From assembly GCA_030613285.1 (NCBI GenBank), contig JAUWME010000166.1:1-5892 (forward strand): DNA of 5,892 nt, read 5' to 3'. Below the pieces are notes generated by a model. It searched no databases and was not told the origin of the DNA. It saw only the letters and a program-made list of their open reading frames with translations. The translations under genes and the position numbers were made by a program. Below, one piece after another: positions 1-5,198 of this stretch. This DNA comes from Candidatus Zymogenus sp. (GTDB lineage Bacteria > Desulfobacterota > Zymogenia > Zymogenales > Zymogenaceae). How positions within the stretch are numbered: the first letter of the stretch is position 1; every line of letters begins with the position of its first letter.

Positions 1-227
1 AAGAGGTTCTGGAATCCCAAAAGCTTAACATCAAGGCGGCAGAAGAGAGTTTGAGGATTGCCGAAGTTCGCTACGACAACGGGATAAGCACACTTCTGGA
101 ACTTCAGGACACCCGCCTTGCCCTGACGGTGGCAAAGCTGAATTACATCCAGGCCCTTTTCAACTACGAGGAATCTTACGCAAGGCTGAGAAAACTTGTG
201 GGGCTGGAGACCGTCATAGTTGAATGA
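1..227 (+). CDS. TolC-family outer-membrane efflux channel, C-terminal fragment
   Basis: This is the 3' end of a gene that begins before the window. The frame is set by codons starting at base 3 and gives 74 residues before TGA at 225-227. The stretch RYDNGISTLLELQDTRLALT followed by AKLNYIQALFNYEESYARL is the typical last alpha-helical repeat of TolC/OEP-type outer-membrane factors: a conserved G-(I)-x-x-x-L-(E)-L-x-D turn, then a long helix rich in Ala, Leu and Tyr ending in a short tail. Such proteins form trimeric channels through the outer membrane and periplasm and dock onto periplasmic adaptors. Its position just before a TetR regulator and an adaptor/ABC exporter operon on the same strand suggests it is the outer-membrane partner of the downstream pump. 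The palindrome starts 2 bases after the stop. Family identity is firm; partnership is inferred from context. Confidence 0.9.
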   Translation, partial: EVLESQKLNIKAAEESLRIAEVRYDNGISTLLELQDTRLALTVAKLNYIQALFNYEESYARLRKLVGLETVIVE

Positions 228-228
228 G

Positions 229-264
229 CCGCAAGGGCGAATAATTATTCGCCCCTACCTGCGG
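229..264. repeat. Long palindrome / REP-like hairpin in the gap after the channel gene
   Basis: Bases 235-254 read GGGCGAATAATTATTCGCCC, a perfect 20-bp palindrome. It is flanked by a second pairing arm, CCGCA (229-233) with TGCGG (260-264), leaving one unpaired base on the left and five (CTACC) on the right. It lies immediately after the stop codon of the channel gene and 66 bases before the TetR start. No T-run follows, so it is not a convincing intrinsic terminator. The right arm ATTCGCCCCTAC resembles a dispersed GTAGGGGCGA-type palindrome that I recall from many bacterial genomes, so a REP/MITE-like repeat is the likeliest identity. It could also act as an mRNA-stabilising hairpin separating channel expression from the regulator. 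The remaining bases of this 102-bp gap are AT-rich, and I see no strong promoter in them. Confidence 0.7.
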
Positions 265-329
265 ATCGATAGTTTGATTGCTTGATGTTTTTGTAAAATT
301 TCATTTCATTTAAAAAGGTATTTTGGAAA

Positions 330-998
330 ATGCCGATTATGACTTCGGATATAAAAGAAGAGAATAGCCTTGATCTCAAGGAGGAGTTGCTGAAATTTGG
401 CGAGACGGAGCGGCGCATCTTGGAGGCGGCGATATCAGTCTTTGCCGAAAAGGGATTTGAGGGTGGTCGTATCGACGAAATTGCAAGACACTCTGGGTCA
501 AACAAGGCCATGATCTACTACTATTTTGATTCTAAAGAGAAACTCTATACAAAGATCATCGAGATGGTCTTTAAAAAGGTCTCGGCGATTATTATAGAGA
601 ACCTATCAGACATGAATCCGGACACCTTGCAAGAGAGTATCACATCGTTCATCGATAGGTACGTAGATTTTATTTATACGAACCTTGGTGTTATCAAGGT
701 ACTTTTCTGGGAGATAGCCCGGGGGGGAGAAATTATTGGGGATGTGATAAAGAAGGAAGTGGGCGGGTGCTTCGTCGTGCACATGATAAAGGGGTTTAAT
801 GAGGCGGTCGAGGCCGGAAAGATGAGACCTATGGATCCCCGGCATATGTTTATGAACATTATTGGGATGGTGCTCTTCTATTTTGCGGCGAATAGAGTTA
901 TCTCCGCTTTGTGGAATGAAGACGCCTTAAGTCCTGAGAACATTGAGAGGAGAAAAAGAGAAGTAACGGAGTTTGTAATTCGGGCGATAGTGGCTTAG
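330..998 (+). CDS. TetR-family transcriptional regulator (CecR/YbiH-like position)
   Basis: This 222-residue protein has the TetR_N DNA-binding domain at about residues 26-76. An ERRILEAAISVFAEKGFEG helix leads in, followed by the helix-turn-helix IDEIARHSGSNKAMIYYYF and the conserved tail DSKEKLY. The rest is an all-helical ligand-binding/dimerisation region with no catalytic motifs. Length is normal for the family. The ATG at 330 has AAAAAGG at 312-318, 11 bases upstream; Met4 (339) has GGAAAA at 325-330 and is an alternative start. It sits between the channel fragment and the exporter operon, on the same strand, as cecR does upstream of ybhGFSR in E. coli. It is therefore probably a ligand-released repressor of the pump, acting at the dyads in 1067-1119. 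A run of seven G at 721-727 lies inside the gene around Arg131-Gly133; the frame is intact. The family call is firm; target and ligand are inferred. Confidence 0.93.
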   Translation: MPIMTSDIKEENSLDLKEELLKFGETERRILEAAISVFAEKGFEGGRIDEIARHSGSNKAMIYYYFDSKEKLYTKIIEMVFKKVSAIIIENLSDMNPDTLQESITSFIDRYVDFIYTNLGVIKVLFWEIARGGEIIGDVIKKEVGGCFVVHMIKGFNEAVEAGKMRPMDPRHMFMNIIGMVLFYFAANRVISALWNEDALSPENIERRKREVTEFVIRAIVA

Positions 999-1021
999 TA
1001 AATCTGTTTCATTAGAGACTC

Positions 1022-1030
1022 TGCTAAAAT
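1022..1030 (+). promoter_or_regulatory. Possible extended -10 promoter for the exporter operon
   Basis: TGCTAAAAT matches the extended -10 pattern TGnTAtAAT with one mismatch in the hexamer. It lies 24 bases after the TetR stop and about 100 bases before the adaptor start. No good -35 hexamer is found at 16-18 bases upstream, which is tolerable for an extended -10 promoter but weakens the call. If it is used, the dyads at 1067-1119 would lie in the early transcribed region, compatible with roadblock repression. It may be a chance match in AT-rich DNA. Confidence 0.25.
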
Positions 1031-1066
1031 GATAACAAGATGAGGAAAATGTGTTTTATTAATGAG

Positions 1067-1095
1067 CAATGGGCTTAAGTCCATTGTCTATGGAC
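1067..1095. promoter_or_regulatory. Overlapping dyads, candidate TetR operator
   Basis: Two inverted repeats share a half-site. The first, CAATGGGCTTAAGTCCATTG (1067-1086), is a 20-bp palindrome with a single mismatched pair (1073/1080). The second is GTCCAT (1079-1084) facing ATGGAC (1090-1095) across five bases. Read together, the block holds three alternating copies of the half-site C[AT]ATGG[AG]C: CAATGGGC, the complement of GTCCATTG, and CTATGGAC. This is the expected form of a binding site for a dimeric regulator, possibly two dimers. It lies between the TetR gene and the operon it should control. No T-run follows, so a terminator is unlikely. Symmetry is seen directly; the identity of the binding protein is inferred. 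Confidence 0.55.
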
Positions 1096-1104
1096 AAGCA
1101 TTAA

Positions 1105-1119
1105 ATTGATTAAATCAAT
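1105..1119. promoter_or_regulatory. 15-bp perfect palindrome just upstream of the adaptor RBS
   Basis: ATTGATTAAATCAAT is a perfect odd-centred palindrome (centre A1112) ending two bases before the ribosome-binding site GGTGAGG (1122-1128) of the adaptor gene. It is unrelated in sequence to the dyads at 1067-1095, so it could be a second operator for another protein. It is AT-rich, so a chance origin is more possible than for the neighbouring dyads. Binding here would block transcription or translation start of the operon. Confidence 0.4.
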
Positions 1120-1133
1120 CTGGTGAGGTAAGT

Positions 1134-1934
1134 ATGGCAGATAAGAGAAAAATAGTAATTCCCTTTGTTCTTTTGGCTGTGGCCATAGGAACGACCTTCT
1201 TCATTCTTTTTAAAGATAACGGGAACGAAAATGTTATATTAGGTTCAGGTACCATTGAGGCCACGGATGTGGATATCAGCTTGAAGATGATGGGGGAGAT
1301 TATTGATATCAAGGTGGGCGAGGGCGATAGCGTAAAAAAGGGGGATCTTCTGGTTGTGGTGAAGGTATCGGAGCTTGAAGCCAAGAGGATTGGCGCTGAG
1401 GCCCTTTTCAAGGAGGTGGGGAAACTCCTCAAGCGAACGAAGAGTCTCTACCACGTCAACAGTATTTCAAGGATGGAGCTGGACAGGGCGGAATCAGCAT
1501 ACTTGCAGGCGAAGTCCCAGCTTGAATCCATCGATGCGTCCCTGACTGACGCAAAGTTAGAAGCCCCCATTTCGGGAATTGTGATGACCAAAAACCTCGA
1601 AGTGGGGGAAACTGCTTTTCCGGGGGTGGCTGTGGTTACCCTTGCCGATCTCAGCAAGGTGTGGATAAAGATTTACGTTGCGGAGCCTGTGATGGGGTTG
1701 ATAAACCTTGGGGATGAGGCGAAGGTTATGGTGGATTCATATCCCGGCAGGGTCTTTTTGGGCAAGGTGATTGTTATCTCCCAAGAGCCGGAGTTCACCC
1801 CAAAAAACGTCCAGACCCAAGAGGAGCGGACAAAGCTCGTCTTTGCTGTGAAGATCGAGTTGGAAAACAGCGACATGTCTCTGAAACCGGGGATGCCCGC
1901 CGATGCAGAGATTCTTATATCCGGGGAAAACTAA
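1134..1934 (+). CDS. HlyD/YbhG-type periplasmic adaptor (membrane fusion protein)
   Basis: This 266-residue protein would bridge the inner-membrane ABC exporter to the outer-membrane channel. A signal-anchor helix at about residues 7-26 has no lipobox Cys, so it is anchored by its N-terminus. The two halves of a biotinyl-lipoyl domain are at about 37-77 (GEGDSVKKGD at 62-71) and 141-172 (EAPISGIV at 143-150). Between them lies a short alpha-hairpin (about 78-142). Its tip carries R101-xxx-L105-xxxxxx-S112, the RxxxLxxxxxxS motif known from MacA/AcrA-type adaptors for contact with TolC. The beta-barrel part follows (173-263), with EFTPKNVQTQEER (220-232), highly characteristic of YbhG-like adaptors. 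The protein is shorter than E. coli YbhG (about 330), mainly in the hairpin. The ATG at 1134 has GGTGAGG five bases upstream. It is the first gene of the tight exporter operon. Confidence 0.93.
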   Translation: MADKRKIVIPFVLLAVAIGTTFFILFKDNGNENVILGSGTIEATDVDISLKMMGEIIDIKVGEGDSVKKGDLLVVVKVSELEAKRIGAEALFKEVGKLLKRTKSLYHVNSISRMELDRAESAYLQAKSQLESIDASLTDAKLEAPISGIVMTKNLEVGETAFPGVAVVTLADLSKVWIKIYVAEPVMGLINLGDEAKVMVDSYPGRVFLGKVIVISQEPEFTPKNVQTQEERTKLVFAVKIELENSDMSLKPGMPADAEILISGEN

Positions 1935-1943
1935 ATATTGACT

Positions 1944-1949
1944 GGGGAA
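1944..1949 (+). promoter_or_regulatory. RBS that favours the ATG start of ATPase 1
   Basis: GGGGAA lies 3 bases before ATG 1953. An in-frame TTG at 1938 also has an SD-like GGGGA (1923-1927), 10 bases upstream, within the end of the adaptor gene. Neither spacing is ideal. ATG is preferred because the protein then starts with a conventional short leader before the first beta-strand. Confidence 0.45.
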
Positions 1950-1952
1950 TTT

Positions 1953-2894
1953 ATGGAGTTATATTCAAATGCCATAAAAAGCAGTGGACTTGCAAAAAAC
2001 TTTGGCGATGTAACGGCTGTTTCTGGTCTTGACCTGACGGTAAAAAAAGGCGAGATTTTCGGCCTCATCGGGCCGGATGGCGCAGGGAAGACCACGACCA
2101 TGCGGATTTTGGCAGGGATATTAAAGCCAGATTCCGGAAGGGCCGAAGTTCTGGGGGTTGATGTTGTAAACGATCCTGAGGGGGTCAAAGAGAAGGTTGG
2201 GTATATGTCTCAGCGTTTTGGCCTCTACGAGGATTTGACAGTCAAGGAAAACATCGATTTTTACGCTGATCTTTACCTTGTACCAAAAGGGGAGAAAGAG
2301 GAGAGGCTCGTCAGGTTGATGGAGTTTTCCCGCCTCTCCCCATTTTTGGACCGCCTTGCTGGAAAACTCTCTGGAGGGATGAAGCAGAAACTTGGACTTG
2401 CCTGCTCCCTTATCCACACGCCGGATTTATTGCTTCTGGACGAACCCACCAACGGTGTAGATCCCGTCTCCCGCCGGGAATTTTGGGAGATACTCTACGA
2501 GCTTTTAAAGGATGGGATTACAATCTTCATATCCACACCCTACATGGACGAAGCGGATCGCTGCCACCGGGTGGGGATTATGGAGAGTGGCGGACTCCTT
2601 ATCTCTGACACCCCGGCCGGGATTAGAGAACAGATAAAATTGAACATTGTAGAGGTGCGGTGCGAAGAGGCAAAGGCGGCGCGGGAGATATTGAAAAGGG
2701 TGGAAGTTAAAGTGAAGGAAGGGATTAAGGACGTGATATTCTTCGGCGATAAAATTCATATCTCTGTTGAGGATGGAGGAGGAGACGAAAAATCGATAAA
2801 GAAGACCTTGACCAACAACGGCATTGTGAATGTATCTGCAAGGCAAATCGTTCCCTCACTTGAAGATGTATTTTTTGAGCTTTCAAATCGATGA
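1953..2894 (+). CDS. ABC exporter ATPase 1 (YbhF N-terminal-half type, non-His switch)
   Basis: This is the cytoplasmic nucleotide-binding subunit powering the ABC-2 permeases encoded downstream. From ATG 1953 it has 313 residues; a TTG at 1938 would add five. Motifs in order: Walker A GPDGAGKTT (40-48), with the Asp typical of the first domain of YbhF; Q-loop GYMSQ (83-87); intact signature LSGGMKQ (139-145); Walker B LLLLDE (159-164) with the catalytic Glu; D-loop NGVDP. The switch position reads STPYMDEA, with Pro196 where most ABC ATPases have His. The C-terminal region (about 215-313) is the usual DrrA/YbhF-type extension ending in SLEDVFFEL. The His loss is shared in kind with the E. 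coli YbhF first domain, which as I recall also lacks it, so it is likely real and not a sequencing error. The stop overlaps the next gene by 4 bases (ATGA). It probably pairs with the ATPase at 5198. Confidence 0.95.
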   Translation: MELYSNAIKSSGLAKNFGDVTAVSGLDLTVKKGEIFGLIGPDGAGKTTTMRILAGILKPDSGRAEVLGVDVVNDPEGVKEKVGYMSQRFGLYEDLTVKENIDFYADLYLVPKGEKEERLVRLMEFSRLSPFLDRLAGKLSGGMKQKLGLACSLIHTPDLLLLDEPTNGVDPVSRREFWEILYELLKDGITIFISTPYMDEADRCHRVGIMESGGLLISDTPAGIREQIKLNIVEVRCEEAKAAREILKRVEVKVKEGIKDVIFFGDKIHISVEDGGGDEKSIKKTLTNNGIVNVSARQIVPSLEDVFFELSNR

Positions 2895-4024
2895 TACAGA
2901 TAAGACGCATACGGGCTGTTGTAAGAAAAGAATGGCAGCAGATATTAAGGGATAGGCGGAGCCTTTTTCTGGCGCTGGGCATTCCCATGCTCATGATTGT
3001 CCTTTTTGGCTGGGCTCTAAAGCTTGATGTTGACAACATAAAAACCGTCATCTATGATCAGGACAGGAGCAGTCTAAGCCGAGATTTTATCTCCAAGTTT
3101 ACCGCAACCCCATATTTTAACATTGTTACCTACGTTGATGATTACGATGAGGTGATTGCTCTTATGGACAGGGGAAAAATAAAGGCCGCAATTGTAATAC
3201 CCAAAGGCTTTGAGAAAAATATCAAGACGGGACGGGAGAACAATGTGCAGCTCATCACCGACGGCACCGACCCCCTGACGGCACAGGTGTTTATGGGCTA
3301 CGTCTCCGCCATCACCAGCAGGTACTCCCAAAAATACGTCTTGGAGGGGTTGTCTCGTGTGGGGATATCTTTGACACAACTCCCTTTGGATGTATCGGTT
3401 AGGGTCTGGTTTAACCCGGAGCTTGAGAGCAAAAACTTCATCATCCCAGGATTTATTGCCGTGATTATGATGGTCATCGCTGGTCTTCTGACATCGTTGA
3501 CCTTTGCCAGAGAATGGGAGCGGGGGACGATGGAGCAGCTCATCTCAACCCCAATTAAGGTGCCGGAGCTTATAATCGGTAAACTAATTCCCTACGTGGA
3601 GCTTGGGATAATAGACTTTTTCCTTGCGGTCATCATCGGGACGCTCATCTTTGGTGTTCCGTTAAAGGGGAGTATCGTACTCCTCTTTGTCTTGATTTTG
3701 ATATTTCTGATTGGCGCAATGTCTCTTGGGATGTTGATATCAATCATCGCAAAAAAACAGGTACTGGCAAGCCAGATGGCGATTATGGTTACGTTTCTCC
3801 CGTCGTTTCTCCTCTCTGGCTTTGTGTTCCCTATCTCAAACATGCCCCCCGTCCTTCAGGCGATAACCTACGTTGTTTCAGCGAGATATTGCGTCACGAT
3901 CCTAAAGGGGATATTTTTGAAAGGGGTTGGACTTTCGATCCTCTGGGTTCAGGGAGGGTTTTTGATGGTATTTAGTCTTGTGGTTTTGATCTTGGCCATG
4001 AAGAAATTTAAAAAGGAACTCTAA
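2891..4024 (+). CDS. ABC-2 type permease 1 (YbhS-like)
   Basis: This 377-residue inner-membrane subunit is of the ABC-2/YhgE-like class. An amphipathic cytoplasmic start (RAVVRKEWQQILRDRRS) precedes membrane helix 1 at about 25-43. A large periplasmic domain (about 45-180) follows, and then five hydrophobic segments at about 183-205, 227-254, 259-285, 293-313 and 347-370. The cytoplasmic loop REWERGTMEQLISTPI (207-222) is the hallmark coupling region of this family, and LSGFVFPISNMP (308-319) is the conserved turn near helix 5. ATG 2891 overlaps the ATPase 1 stop as ATGA and has only a weak SD (GAG, 2877-2879), so translation is probably coupled. It is clearly paralogous to the next gene, with matching blocks DRSSLSRDFISKF and LMDRGKIKAA in the periplasmic domain. 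The pair would form the heterodimeric export path. Substrate cannot be told from sequence. Confidence 0.95.
   Translation: MIQIRRIRAVVRKEWQQILRDRRSLFLALGIPMLMIVLFGWALKLDVDNIKTVIYDQDRSSLSRDFISKFTATPYFNIVTYVDDYDEVIALMDRGKIKAAIVIPKGFEKNIKTGRENNVQLITDGTDPLTAQVFMGYVSAITSRYSQKYVLEGLSRVGISLTQLPLDVSVRVWFNPELESKNFIIPGFIAVIMMVIAGLLTSLTFAREWERGTMEQLISTPIKVPELIIGKLIPYVELGIIDFFLAVIIGTLIFGVPLKGSIVLLFVLILIFLIGAMSLGMLISIIAKKQVLASQMAIMVTFLPSFLLSGFVFPISNMPPVLQAITYVVSARYCVTILKGIFLKGVGLSILWVQGGFLMVFSLVVLILAMKKFKKEL
4013..4018 (+). promoter_or_regulatory. RBS deciding the GTG start of permease 2
   Basis: AAGGAA lies seven bases before GTG 4026, inside the last codons of permease 1. The good spacing supports the GTG over the first downstream ATG (4065), which would leave a shorter leader and a larger gap in an otherwise tightly packed operon. 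Confidence 0.65.
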
Positions 4025-4025
4025 A

Positions 4026-5198
4026 GTGCCAAAAATATTTACAGGGATAGTGGTAGATCGGGTAATGCATATCCTCAAAAAGGAGCTTACCCAGATTTTC
4101 AGGGATAAGCGGATGCGGGTATTGATCTTTGCCCCCCCCATTATACAACTTATAATCTTCGGTTACGCTGCCTCAACGGACGTCGAGCATATCTCCACCG
4201 CTGTGCTCGATGCCGACAGGACAAAGATAAGTAGAGAATTTATCGGCAAGTTCGACTCTGGAATATATTTTGAAGTAACTCACTACCTTTCATCTCCAAA
4301 AGAGGTAGATCCCCTCATGGACAGGGGAGATATAAGCGCATTTATCTATATTAAGAAGGGATTTGGTGAAAACATCCGGGCGGGGAAGACCGCCAAAGCG
4401 CTCATCATAGTGGATGGGACAGATTCCAGCACTGCGTCGGTTGTGTTAAACTACGTCAACCGTATTGTGTCTTCCTACCTTGATGATTTACTTCAGGAGA
4501 AAGCCGAGAGAATTAGGGGAATAATGGGATTGGAGGGGCTGCCGGTGATGTTTTCGACCATCAACCTTGTGGAGAGGACGTGGTATAACGAGGATTTGGA
4601 GAGCCGAAATTTTTACATCCCTGGGATATTTGGGATGCTCTTAACCCTCATCGGTGTGATGTTGACAGCGATGGCCATCGTAAAGGAGAAGGAGGTGGGG
4701 ACTATGGAGCAGCTCATAGTAACGCCCATAAAATCGTTTGAGCTGATTCTTGGAAAGCTCCTTCCCTTTGTTATCATCGGTTACATCGATGTTATACTGA
4801 TTATGATAGTTGCTATCTTCTGGTTTCGGGTTCCATTTGAGGGGAGCGTTTTCTTCCTCTTTGGGGCCACGGCCTTCATCCTGCTTCCGGTGCTGGGGAT
4901 TGGACTTTTCATCTCCACCATTTCTGCAACCCAGCAAGAGGCGATGATGAGCACGTTTCTCTTTTTCTTTCCCGCCATGATGCTATCGGGCTTTGTGTTT
5001 CCCATCGAAGCCATGCCGACTGCAATCAGGGTGGTTACTTTTCTCAATCCGTTGAGATACATGATAACTATCTTGAGGGGGATATTTCTAAAGGGGACTG
5101 GGCCTGTGGTGCATTCCTTCGATCTTTTGGGGATTTTTGTCCTTGGGGTCTTTTTAATTGGACTGAGTACGATAAGATTTACAAAGAGGATGAAGTAG
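4026..5198 (+). CDS. ABC-2 type permease 2 (YbhR-like)
   Basis: This 390-residue partner of permease 1 has the same plan. A cytoplasmic lead-in LKKELTQIFRDKRMR is followed by helix 1 at about 32-49, a periplasmic domain (about 50-194), and helices at about 197-219, 239-265, 273-299, 308-326 and 364-382. The coupling-loop motif EKEVGTMEQLIVTPI (221-235) and LSGFVFPIEAMP (320-331) match permease 1 closely. So do DADRTKISREFIGKF (62-76) and the LMDRGDISAF and VDGTDSSTA blocks, indicating an old tandem duplication. The start is GTG, one base after the preceding stop, with a well-placed RBS. Eight consecutive C (4132-4139) encode part of helix 1 (AlaProPro) with the frame intact. The stop TAG shares its last base with the GTG start of ATPase 2. 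Family assignment is firm; YbhR equivalence rests on order and likeness. Confidence 0.95.
   Translation: MPKIFTGIVVDRVMHILKKELTQIFRDKRMRVLIFAPPIIQLIIFGYAASTDVEHISTAVLDADRTKISREFIGKFDSGIYFEVTHYLSSPKEVDPLMDRGDISAFIYIKKGFGENIRAGKTAKALIIVDGTDSSTASVVLNYVNRIVSSYLDDLLQEKAERIRGIMGLEGLPVMFSTINLVERTWYNEDLESRNFYIPGIFGMLLTLIGVMLTAMAIVKEKEVGTMEQLIVTPIKSFELILGKLLPFVIIGYIDVILIMIVAIFWFRVPFEGSVFFLFGATAFILLPVLGIGLFISTISATQQEAMMSTFLFFFPAMMLSGFVFPIEAMPTAIRVVTFLNPLRYMITILRGIFLKGTGPVVHSFDLLGIFVLGVFLIGLSTIRFTKRMK
5185..5190 (+). promoter_or_regulatory. RBS deciding the GTG start of ATPase 2
   Basis: AGAGGA lies seven bases before GTG 5198, within the last codons of permease 2. It supports a one-base overlapping stop/start (TAGTG) and coupled translation. 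No in-frame ATG precedes the conserved Walker A region, so the GTG is the only sensible start. Confidence 0.7.

Noticed and set aside
229..264. Intrinsic terminator of the channel gene
   Set aside because: The hairpin is strong but is followed by CTACCTGCGG and mixed sequence, with no T-run on either strand side.
274..299. Promoter for the TetR gene with TTGATT and TAAAAT
   Set aside because: The hexamers are only 14 bases apart, too close for a normal sigma70 promoter; AT-rich chance matches are likely.
245..511. Minus-strand frame reading out of the TetR gene into the upstream gap
   Set aside because: It overlaps the well-supported TetR DNA-binding domain and ends inside the palindrome; there is no RBS or domain evidence.
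1079..1095. Terminator of the TetR gene
   Set aside because: The stem is short, no T-tract follows, and the arms overlap a second palindrome, which fits an operator better.
1091..1119. Sigma70-type promoter with TGGACA as -35
   Set aside because: The -35 matches five of six bases, but no acceptable -10 lies 16-18 bases on, and transcription would begin in or beside the RBS.
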